NCBI GenBank assembly: GCA_016715765.1
Contig: JADJZJ010000036.1
Span: 1 to 61,455, forward strand
Reading direction: 5' to 3'
Origin: Opitutaceae bacterium
GTDB taxonomy: Bacteria; Verrucomicrobiota; Verrucomicrobiia; Opitutales; Opitutaceae
DNA: 61,455 bases
Shown: positions 54,638-61,455 of the stretch, piece after piece
How the letters are laid out: the number at the start of each line of letters is the position of its first letter
Position numbering within the stretch: position 1 is the first letter of the stretch
Translations under genes and position numbers: made by a program
The notes under the pieces: model-generated
The model's input: only the letters and a program-made list of their open reading frames with translations
The model's database searches: none
What the model was told of the DNA's origin: nothing

Positions 54638-56986
54638 TTACTTCGGTGCGTCCTGATTTTCCGGGACGGCGTGAACGGCGGGAGTGATCACCACCTGCAG
54701 CGGCTGCGCCGTGTCCAGATGCACATCGCGCTGCGGAAACGCGATGACGATGGCTGCGCGGGCAAATTCCTCGGCGATGCGGTGGCGCAGTTCATTCTCG
54801 GTCTCAAGGCGCTCGGCGATGGAACCCCAAAAAAAGATGTCGAAGAGCAGGGCGCTGTCCCCGAAATCGGCGAAGATCACGAGCGGCCGCGGCTCCTTCC
54901 GCACATGGGCGACCCCGGCCATGATCCCGTGCAGCAATTCCTCGACCTTGCGGGTGGGGGAGCCGTAGGCCACGCCCACCCGGATCTGCTGCCGCACCAC
55001 CTCGTCGGACAGGGTCCAGTTGATCACGGGTTGCTCGAGCAGCCGGCTGTTCGGCACGATGATGTGCGTGTTGTCCAGGGTCAGGACGATGGTGCTGCGC
55101 GCGCCCAGCCGCTCGACCGTCACCCGCCGGCCGTCGATCTCGATCACATCGCCCTGGTTCACCGGCCGCTCGATCAGGAGGATGATGCCGCTGATGAAAT
55201 TGTTGATGAGGCTCTGGCTGCCGAAGCCGATGCCGACGGCCAGCGCGCCGCTCACCACGGAAAACTGGGTGAGCGAGAGGTGGAATTGGTTGAAGGCGAC
55301 CACCAGGACCACGATGAACATCGCATAGAACCACAGCGCCTGCCACGCCGCGCGGCGGCCGGTGTTCAGGCCCATCCGCTTGAAAACACGGTTTGAGACC
55401 TGCGCGCTCAGCCAGTGCGAGGCGTAATACCCGAGCAGCACGAGGAGCAGCACGATGAGGATCGTCTTTACCCGCACGGGCTGGTCCTGCACGGCAAAGA
55501 CCTCGAAATTCCAGGCGAGCAGCGCGTTTTCCCGGCTCCACGCCAGCGCCTCGCGCCACGAGAAGAGGGTCACCCGCGCGCCGATTTCCTCCTGCAGCCG
55601 GCCATGCTCCGTGCGGAGGTGGTCGAAGCCGGCCAGCTCCGTCTGGCAGAGCACGATCCAGGCGGAAAGGTGTTTGACGCATGCCACGCGCCAGGGCGGG
55701 GCTTTCTCGTCCGTGGCCGCCGCCTGGGCCAGCCGGCCCTGCCAGTCCTGCAGTTCGCGCCGGCTGCGGATCAGGTCCGTGAACTTGCGGCGGCGTTCGG
55801 TGGAGAGTTGGTCGAGGTTCTCCTGATTTTCCCGGGCGAGCGCCCGCAATTCGCTTGAGGACTTTCCACCGGTCAGGACCTGGCGGCGGAGGGCGGTCAC
55901 CGCCGCGATTTCAGCCAGCCGCTCCCGTTGCGCGGTCAGCACGCTGACCGTGAGGTTGGCGATCTGGCGGATGGCGCGGCGCGCCTCCAGTTCGTCGGTG
56001 GGCGGCACGCTGGCGGGCCGGCGTTCGGTGGCGATGGCGGCCTGCAGCGCCTTCTCGGCCTCCTGCTTCGCCGCGGCGATGGCCTGGTCCAGCTCGACGG
56101 ACAGTGGCGAGGGCGGGCCCGCGACCGGCTCCGGCCCGAGGGCGAGATTTTCCAGCAGCCAGTCAATCCGCGGGCGCAACAGCAGCTGCTTCGGGGCCAG
56201 GAGCGATTGCTGCAGCTTCAGGGTCTTCAGCGCTTGCTCGCGCAGCCGCAGGGTCTCCTGGGCCAGCCGGCTCTCGAGTGCGGCCAACCGCAGGTTGTCG
56301 GGCGTCTTGTCCGCAGCGTCCGGATCATCCGCGGAGCTGCGCAACGCGCGGCGTTCGCGGTCCTTGTCGCCGAGGTTATCCCGCGCCTCCTGCAGCGCGG
56401 TCTCGGCGCTGGCCACGTCCCGCTTCAGGGTTACCGCCGCCTGCTTGAGGGCATCCTGTTCGTTGTAGAGCTGATCGAGCAGCGCCAGATCGTAGGGCGG
56501 CTTGAAGGTGGCCTCCGCAGGGCGGCGGTTGCGCGTGCGTTCCTCCACCGCGGCGGCTTCGGTGGCGAGATCGGCGGCCTGCTGCCAGGTGCGTTCCTGT
56601 TCCGCGTAAATGGCATCGATGCGCTCCAGCAGCGCGGTTTCCTGGGTGAGCCAGCGGGCCGCGTCCGCCGATGCGTCCTCCGGCAGCTTCGCCAGCTCGG
56701 CCCGGGTGGCGGCAATTTCCTTTTGCAGTTCCACCCGCCGGGTAGCGATGCCGGCGACGGTGGGCACCGCCTGAGCCGGTGCACTGGCGGCAGGGTCAAT
56801 GATGCCGGCGGGTCCGGGCAGGGCGGCTGAAAGACAATCGGCCCCGCCCAGGGTCGCGCCCATGATTGCGCCCAGGACAAGCAACCGGAGGACTCGCCGC
56901 ACCCGCCACCGCACCGGGGTCACTCCAGGGCCCCGGCGAACCAAACCCCAGCGGACGAAAAGGCGGTTCAGGGAAGATGCGGGCAT
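54638..56986 (-). CDS. Mechanosensitive channel, MscS/MscK-like
   Basis: About 782 residues from ATG 56986 (the start is uncertain; an in-frame ATG lies further upstream at 57112). A first hydrophobic segment (RRVLRLLVLGAIMGATLGG) is followed by a long periplasmic coiled-coil (about 80-480), several helices, and the MscS core: GIGFGSQSLINNFISGIILL then RPVNQGDVIEIDGRRVTVER and HIIVPNSRLLEQPVINWTL. It opens on membrane tension during hypo-osmotic shock. The large N-terminal coiled coil is typical of MscK/MscM-type members. Confidence 0.9.
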   Translation of the reverse strand: MPASSLNRLFVRWGLVRRGPGVTPVRWRVRRVLRLLVLGAIMGATLGGADCLSAALPGPAGIIDPAASAPAQAVPTVAGIATRRVELQKEIAATRAELAKLPEDASADAARWLTQETALLERIDAIYAEQERTWQQAADLATEAAAVEERTRNRRPAEATFKPPYDLALLDQLYNEQDALKQAAVTLKRDVASAETALQEARDNLGDKDRERRALRSSADDPDAADKTPDNLRLAALESRLAQETLRLREQALKTLKLQQSLLAPKQLLLRPRIDWLLENLALGPEPVAGPPSPLSVELDQAIAAAKQEAEKALQAAIATERRPASVPPTDELEARRAIRQIANLTVSVLTAQRERLAEIAAVTALRRQVLTGGKSSSELRALARENQENLDQLSTERRRKFTDLIRSRRELQDWQGRLAQAAATDEKAPPWRVACVKHLSAWIVLCQTELAGFDHLRTEHGRLQEEIGARVTLFSWREALAWSRENALLAWNFEVFAVQDQPVRVKTILIVLLLVLLGYYASHWLSAQVSNRVFKRMGLNTGRRAAWQALWFYAMFIVVLVVAFNQFHLSLTQFSVVSGALAVGIGFGSQSLINNFISGIILLIERPVNQGDVIEIDGRRVTVERLGARSTIVLTLDNTHIIVPNSRLLEQPVINWTLSDEVVRQQIRVGVAYGSPTRKVEELLHGIMAGVAHVRKEPRPLVIFADFGDSALLFDIFFWGSIAERLETENELRHRIAEEFARAAIVIAFPQRDVHLDTAQPLQVVITPAVHAVPENQDAPK

Positions 56987-57347
56987 TGGGAGGGTCGGAC
57001 CGAAAGGAACGGTGGAGGGATTCACGCGTGCTTGTGGCTCCGCATGATGTCCCATCCTGGCGCAAGGGGCTATACGGTGAAACCCGCCCCGCCGCGGCCG
57101 GCCGCGGTTCATGCGCGGTTTCGCGCAAGTAGGAAAATGAATAACTTGGACCGGCCCTTTTGATCGGTTCGCGCGGTGGTGGCGGATTGGTGGTGAGCTG
57201 AAATACTTGAGGGCAAACCCGTTGGCCGGGCCGGCCTCCCGTTTGGGCGGTCATGGGGCCGCAGTGCAACCCGGCGAAGGGACTGGCTCCGGGCATAAAG
57301 TACTCGCCCTTTCCGTATCCATCACTTTTTTCCACGAGCGCTTTCTC

Positions 57348-58184
57348 ATGCCCCGAATTGCCGCACTGCTCCTTTGGCTTGGATGTCCGCTGCTGTTGCC
57401 GGCGCAAGTCCTCTACATGACTTCCGGCAGCGGCGACCTGAGCAAACTGTACACGGTGGATCCGCTGACCGCCCAGAGCACCTTGATCGGCGATGTGCTG
57501 ATCGGCACGACACCGGTGACCATCACGGCCCTGGCCTTCCAACCGGGCACGGGGATCCTGTATGGCGTGACGGGCAGCGAGTACAGTCCCTCGCGGATCC
57601 TGATCACGATCGATCCGCTCACCGCCCAGGCGGTGGCCGTCGGCACCATTGGCAGCATCCGGCAGGAAAACGCCTCGGACCTGAGTTTTGCGGCCAATGG
57701 CACCCTCTATGGATGGAATGTGCGCGGCGGGCCGCTGCTGACCATCAATCCCGCCGACGCCACCCGCACCGTGATCGGTTCGGCGATGAATGACACGGGC
57801 GGCAACGGCATCGCGTTCACCCCCGACGGCACCCTTTATCTCGCCGGTCCGACGGCTCCGGGCGACCTGTTCACCGTGAATATCACGACCGGAGCCATCA
57901 CGAGTGTCGCTACGCTCTCCAACGTCCCGTTGAATTTCAACGATATCAATGCGATGGCGAGCGACGCCAACGGCCTGCTCTATGCCACCAGCCGCGGCAG
58001 CACGGGCGCCCTCGTCACCATCAATCCCACGACCGGTGTCATGAACACGGTGGGCACCCTGAGTTTTGTCACGGCCGACGCGCTGGCCTTCCAGTTCACC
58101 GCCATTCCCGAACCCTCGACCCACGTCCTGCTGATGTTGGGCCTCGGTCTGGCCGGTTTGATGCTTCGCCGGCGGAAAAGATAG
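57348..58184 (+). CDS. PEP-CTERM sorting-domain protein
   Basis: 278 residues. A signal peptide (AALLLWLGCPLLLPAQ), propeller-like repeats in the passenger (LYTVDPLTAQSTLIGDV, LITIDPLTAQAVAVGTI, LVTINPTTGVMNTVGTL) and a C-terminus IPEPSTHVLLMLGLGLAGLM then LRRRKR: the classical PEP-CTERM motif, helix and basic end. Surface protein processed by an exosortase elsewhere. ATG 57348 precedes the signal peptide. The 361-base upstream gap (56987-57347) shows no other feature I can name. Confidence 0.88.
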   Translation: MPRIAALLLWLGCPLLLPAQVLYMTSGSGDLSKLYTVDPLTAQSTLIGDVLIGTTPVTITALAFQPGTGILYGVTGSEYSPSRILITIDPLTAQAVAVGTIGSIRQENASDLSFAANGTLYGWNVRGGPLLTINPADATRTVIGSAMNDTGGNGIAFTPDGTLYLAGPTAPGDLFTVNITTGAITSVATLSNVPLNFNDINAMASDANGLLYATSRGSTGALVTINPTTGVMNTVGTLSFVTADALAFQFTAIPEPSTHVLLMLGLGLAGLMLRRRKR

Positions 58185-58272
58185 GCGCGACAGCCTGCCG
58201 GGGTGGCGCGGGATCATCGCACACCGGATTTCCTCAAGCCTCTGCGCCGGCGATGGATTGGCTTCTTTGATC

Positions 58273-58353
58273 TGTAGGGCTGCACCTTGGTGCAGCCCTA
58301 ATCGCTGCGAAGCTCACCTGACTTTCGAGGCTGGACCAAGGTCCAGCCCTACA
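58273..58353. repeat. Palindromic repeat TGTAGGGCTGCACCTTGGTG type
   Basis: Two self-complementary hairpins, GGGCTGCACC-TT-GGTGCAGCCC (58277-58298) and GGCTGGACC-AA-GGTCCAGCC (58329-58348). The outer TGTAGGGCTG and CAGCCCTACA ends are also inverted. It sits in the 306-base gap 58185-58490 upstream of the PAS gene. Confidence 0.7.
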
Positions 58354-58490
58354 ATTTCACTTCCACGCTCCTATTGTCGCAAGCTCACCGGCGGGGGCAC
58401 AGGGTGGGGTCTGGCGGAGTAACGGCGGGTTTTGACTGTTGGCCAAAGCGGCTTTGACTGCAGGCGGAATCATCCTACCCATTGCAGACC

Positions 58491-59051
58491 ATGCTTGCCG
58501 AAGTTCTCCAGGATCGGGCCGCCCTGTACGTTTCCGGTGCCATGCCGGCCGCGGAGCGCGACAGCTTTGAGGTGCTGCTCGAATATCACGGGGAGTTGCG
58601 GGACCTGGTGGCCGGACTGCAGGAAGTGGTGGCCGGCATGGCGCTGGCCGAGGCCCGACCGGCGGCGGCGCCACCCCGCGCGTTAAAGGATCGCCTGCTG
58701 CGCACGCTGGCGACGCAGCCGCCGCGGCCCGAACCCGAGGCGCTGGTGGTGACCGATGCCGGCGGGCTGATCGAGTGGGTCAACCCGGCGTTCACCGCGA
58801 TGTGCGGCTTTGTCCTCGACGAGCTCAAGGGGCGCAAGGCCGGCCATCTGCTCCAGGGGCCCGGCACGGATCCCGCGGCCGTGGAACGCATCCGGGTCGC
58901 GCTGCGCACCCGCCAGCCCCACCGCACGACCCTGGTGAACTACCACAAGGACGGCACGCGTTACCGGGCGGACATCCGGATCGCGCCCATCCTCGACGAC
59001 GGCGGCGAACCGCTGTGGTTTGTGGCGCGGGAGCGGAAGGTCGCGGAGTAG
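58491..59051 (+). CDS. Anti-sigma-like N-terminus fused to a LOV-like PAS domain lacking the photoactive Cys
   Basis: 186 residues from ATG 58491. Residues about 1-50 (DRAALYVSGAMPAAERDSFE) resemble the N-terminus of RskA-type anti-sigma factors but without zinc ligands. Residues about 85-186 form a PAS domain: NPAFTAMCGFVLDELKGRKA, GHLLQGPGTDPAAVERIR, LVNYHKDGTRYRADIRIAP. LLQGPGTDP and NYHKDG are LOV-like motifs, but the photo-adduct Cys of NCRFLQ is absent (the sequence is KAGHLLQ). It is probably a non-photochemical sensor domain. TTG 58482 is an alternative start. Confidence 0.7.
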   Translation: MLAEVLQDRAALYVSGAMPAAERDSFEVLLEYHGELRDLVAGLQEVVAGMALAEARPAAAPPRALKDRLLRTLATQPPRPEPEALVVTDAGGLIEWVNPAFTAMCGFVLDELKGRKAGHLLQGPGTDPAAVERIRVALRTRQPHRTTLVNYHKDGTRYRADIRIAPILDDGGEPLWFVARERKVAE

Positions 59052-59067
59052 GGGGGAGCGGTCAGTT

Positions 59068-59196
59068 GGGAGCGCGACCGCCCTCGGTCGCAATGCACCC
59101 AAATGATCGGCGATACTCGAATCTGCGCGATGGTCGAGAGTAGGCGTACACTGGATTGGCCCGCGGTTGATTGCGACCGAGGGCGGTCGCGCTCCC
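59068..59196. repeat. Inverted GAGCGCGACCGCCCTCGGTC repeat
   Basis: A self-complementary block at 59068-59094 is inverted at 59170-59196. The same module appears inside family D copies 1 and 3. It fills the convergent gap between the PAS gene and the orphan gene. Confidence 0.7.
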
Positions 59197-59250
59197 GGCC
59201 AAGCCCTCGCCTGCGGGCAGGCTCCTGCCCGGGAAGCGAACCGCTGCCCC

Positions 59251-60228
59251 TCACACCGCGCGCTCGAGCATGAAGAGCCAGTCCATCGGCGTGAAGTTCC
59301 GGTTCAGGTCCAGCTGCTGCTTGATGAACCGGAAGGGATAGGAGATATCCTCGCTCATCCACGGGGTCTGGGTGTTGAACGACTCGAATTTGTCGCCGCG
59401 GTAAAGGTTGCTGCGGATCGAGTGGATGGCCTTGAGGAAACTCTGGCGCGGCAGGTTGACCTTGTTGCCGTCAATGTGGGCCAGGATGTTGTCCCCGTCC
59501 AGGAACACGTCGGTCATGGCGGCATAGGGATTGCCGATGGTGGTGTTCTTCTGCTGATCCATCGTGTTGATGATGTGGTACTCGATCAGCAGGTGGCGGA
59601 TGTTGGAGGCGGCGTCCTGGCGGGTCTGCAGGAACGGGTCGCGGGAGACGGAACTCTTGGTGATCTGGTTCTCGAGGGCCACGTCATCGTCGTTGATCTG
59701 GCGGAGGAGGACGACCAGGTCGATCAGGTGGTTGGCCAGGAGCAATTGAAAGGCGGAGAAGTAGAGCGGCTCCATCAGGTGCAGCCGGTCCAGCAGCGCC
59801 CGGACCATGTCGGGATTATCGATGCAGCCCGCGCTGATTTCGCCGTTCGTGTGCTGCTCGGCCAGTTTCTGGGCGACCCGGTGGGGCATTTTCGACGCGA
59901 GGAGATCGTCGATGAGTTCGGATTGGGCGGGGGAGGGCAGCCGGATCTTGCCGGTCAGGATCCGCAGCAGGTCATCCATCCAGTGGATCGCCGCATCGCG
60001 GTTGGCGGTGTCGACGTAATACAGCATCCATTGGTCGTCCTCCGTGAGGCCCGAGTCATGGACGAAGCCGACCTCGGCGAGCAGGGCCTGGGCGACGGTC
60101 CTGGCGTCCTCGTCGGCCGCGGGCACCACGAAGAGGGACCAAAGGCCCGGATCAATTTCGGCCTTGGCGCCGAAGTCCCGGGTCTGGGCTTCGAGAAACG
60201 CCTGGATTTTTCCTTCAGCGATGTTCAT
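59251..60228 (-). CDS. Orphan protein of unknown function
   Basis: 325 residues, cytoplasmic by composition (no signal peptide or helices long enough for the membrane). MNIAEGKIQAFLEAQTRDFG and a helix-rich middle (LADLLRILTGKIRLPSPAQ-like; MVRALLDRLHLMEPLYFSAF; LLLANHLIDLVVLLRQINDD). I do not recognise a family. ATG 60228 is used. The frame upstream to 60351 passes through a repeat and looks non-coding. Confidence 0.65.
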   Translation of the reverse strand: MNIAEGKIQAFLEAQTRDFGAKAEIDPGLWSLFVVPAADEDARTVAQALLAEVGFVHDSGLTEDDQWMLYYVDTANRDAAIHWMDDLLRILTGKIRLPSPAQSELIDDLLASKMPHRVAQKLAEQHTNGEISAGCIDNPDMVRALLDRLHLMEPLYFSAFQLLLANHLIDLVVLLRQINDDDVALENQITKSSVSRDPFLQTRQDAASNIRHLLIEYHIINTMDQQKNTTIGNPYAAMTDVFLDGDNILAHIDGNKVNLPRQSFLKAIHSIRSNLYRGDKFESFNTQTPWMSEDISYPFRFIKQQLDLNRNFTPMDWLFMLERAV

Positions 60229-60340
60229 CGGGGGCGGGCGGCATGGGCAGTCGCGGCCATCGTGCGGAAAATCCGTTCCGGTGCAAGCCATCCGCCGGCG
60301 GGTTGCCGGTCCGTGCGGAAATCCTGGCGCCATCAACCTG

Positions 60341-60465
60341 CAGACCGGCACTACGAAAAGACAGCGGATGCGGCGGCTTTCGTAGCGCGGTGCTTCAGCC
60401 CGCGCTGGGGTGTTGCGAAGGCGGTAGCCTTACCCGAATCAGTGCCGGCTGAAGACCGGCACTAC
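60341..60465. repeat. Hairpin pair, family E copy 3
   Basis: CAGACCGGCACTACG, then GTAGCGCGGTGCTTCAGCCC near 60381 and AGTGCCGGCTGAAGACCGGC at 60439, ending 60465. It lies in the 328-base divergent gap 60229-60556 between the orphan and the polymerase gene. The rest of the gap shows nothing assignable. Confidence 0.7.
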
Positions 60466-60556
60466 CGCAGCACACACCGTGGGACAAACACGGGGACAGC
60501 GGAAATATTTCTGAATTTTGGTTTGCACCGGGGTGGGGCGGGACACGTTGGGAATC

Positions 60557-61455
60557 ATGCCGCTTCGGACCCTTGCCGTGGACTTCAACTCCTACTTCGC
60601 CTCGTGCGAACAGCAGGAGAATCCCGCGCTGTGGGGCAAGCCCGTGGCGGTCGTGCCGGTGATCGCCGACACCACCTGCTGCATCTCCGTCAGTTACGCG
60701 GCCAAGGCCCGGGGCGTGCGGGCCGAGATGGGCGTGGCGGAGGCCCGGCAGCGCTGCCCCGAACTCGCCCTCGTGCATGCACGGCCCGAGGTCTATGTGC
60801 GCTATCACCGGAAACTGCTGGAGATCATCGAGTCGTGCATCCACGTCTCCGCGGTGCGGTCAATTGACGAGATGGAGTGCGACCTCACCGCCACCTTCGC
60901 CGCCCGCGAGCAGGCCGTGGACGTCGCCCGCCGGATCAAGGCCGCCGTGGCGCGGCGCATCGGGCCCTGCCTGACCAGCTCCATCGGCATCGCCCCCAAC
61001 TGGCTGCTGGCCAAGATGGCTTCGGACCTGCAGAAGCCCGACGGCCTCGTGGTGATCGAGGATCGCGACATCCCGCAGCGCCTGCTCGGGTTGAAGCTGC
61101 AGGACTTCCTCGGCATCGGCCGGAACATGGAGGTGCGGCTGCTGGCGCACGGCATCGACTCCGCCGCGAAGCTCTACGCCGCCACCAAGTCCGAACTGCG
61201 CGGCGTGTGGGGCGGGGTGGAGGGCGAGCGGATGTATGTCCGGCTGCGCGGCGGCGAGGTGCCGCTGGAAACGCAGCAGCACAGGACCGTGGGCCATTCG
61301 CACGTCCTGCCCCCGGCGCTGCGCACGGAGGCCAGGGCCCTGGCGGTGCTGCACCGCCTGCTGCAGAAGGCGGCGCTGCGGCTCCGCAACATCGGGCACT
61401 ACGCCGCGGGCCTGGACGTATTCGTCAATTACCGCGACGGCGGGCGCTGGAGCGA
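60557..61455 (+). CDS. Y-family DNA polymerase-like protein (cut by window edge)
   Basis: 299 codons from ATG 60557 to the edge. AVDFNSYFASCEQQENPALW gives the first catalytic Asp (D9); VSYAAKARGVRAEMGVAEAR, the fingers region; RSIDEMECDL carries D104 and E105, the second catalytic pair; SSIGIAPNWLLAKMASDLQK and GIGRNMEVRL (helix-hairpin-helix) follow. SIDEM instead of the usual SIDEA, and CCISVSYAAK, match the group often annotated as ImpB/UmuC-like. It would perform lesion bypass if active. Confidence 0.88.
   Translation, partial: MPLRTLAVDFNSYFASCEQQENPALWGKPVAVVPVIADTTCCISVSYAAKARGVRAEMGVAEARQRCPELALVHARPEVYVRYHRKLLEIIESCIHVSAVRSIDEMECDLTATFAAREQAVDVARRIKAAVARRIGPCLTSSIGIAPNWLLAKMASDLQKPDGLVVIEDRDIPQRLLGLKLQDFLGIGRNMEVRLLAHGIDSAAKLYAATKSELRGVWGGVEGERMYVRLRGGEVPLETQQHRTVGHSHVLPPALRTEARALAVLHRLLQKAALRLRNIGHYAAGLDVFVNYRDGGRWS

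Noticed and set aside
59167..60867. 566-codon forward open frame
   Set aside because: It is antisense to the orphan gene and then runs across a repeat and into the polymerase gene in a wrong frame.
1..61455. tRNA, rRNA or riboswitch genes
   Set aside because: I found no TTCGANTC-type tRNA arms in a cloverleaf context and no rRNA-like or recognised riboswitch motifs; GGTTCGGAGACC stretches belong to family D repeats.

Overview
The window reads as chromosome from a GC-rich (roughly two-thirds G+C), heterotrophic Verrucomicrobiota-like bacterium, most plausibly Opitutaceae. This is inferred from content rather than from a marker gene: several uroporphyrinogen-decarboxylase-like and Gfo/Idh oxidoreductases, polysaccharide-degradation genes, PEP-CTERM- and VPDSG-CTERM-type sorting tails, and intergenic gaps filled with palindromic repeats. 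I saw no rRNA, tRNA, CRISPR array, phage or transposase gene. About 45 genes can be supported.

Layout. 1-2.1 kb: tail of an unidentified gene, a repeat element, then a translationally coupled ATPase-TOPRIM nuclease pair resembling OLD/PARIS-type phage defence. 2.1-7.2 kb: a giant DUF2339 membrane protein and a PlsC-acyltransferase/AMP-ligase fusion. 7.2-20.5 kb: a carbohydrate region with a BNR sialidase-like protein, two URO-D-like proteins, a cupin, an oligogalacturonate-lyase-like (PL22) gene, an ABC sugar importer (binding protein plus two permeases) and a sodium:solute symporter. The lyase and symporter are each broken by one missing base, and the second permease's coupled ATG is one base out of frame. 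20.7-27 kb: TPR protein, GlcD-like FAD oxidase, 12-repeat NHL protein. 27.4-35.8 kb: smc, a membrane-anchored TPR protein, PhnA, two coupled small ORFs, a class C beta-lactamase-like hydrolase. 36-44.6 kb: HAD hydrolase, Gfo/Idh oxidoreductase, OPT transporter, acyltransferase 3, DUF302, a PD-(D/E)XK-like protein, MFS transporter. 45-49.5 kb: VPDSG-CTERM protein, a dehydrogenase/isomerase operon, PhyH dioxygenase, YkgJ-like cysteine protein. 49.7-50.1 kb: two lysine-rich microproteins. 50.3-61.4 kb: six-hairpin glycosidase-like protein, GH28-like beta-helix protein, MscS channel, PEP-CTERM protein, LOV-like PAS protein, an orphan, and the start of a Y-family polymerase.

The clearest theme is pectin/uronate use: PL22-like lyase, KdgF-size cupin, sugar ABC importer, SSS symporter and, 33 kb away, a GH28-like protein. 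Intergenic DNA is unusual. At least eight palindromic repeat families occur, preferentially between convergent genes. Three genes take their TAG stop from the first bases of a repeat. One convergent gap holds four odd-centred palindromes whose centres are 78, 79 and 79 bp apart. The most interesting leads are that array, the ATPase-TOPRIM pair and the repeat architecture.
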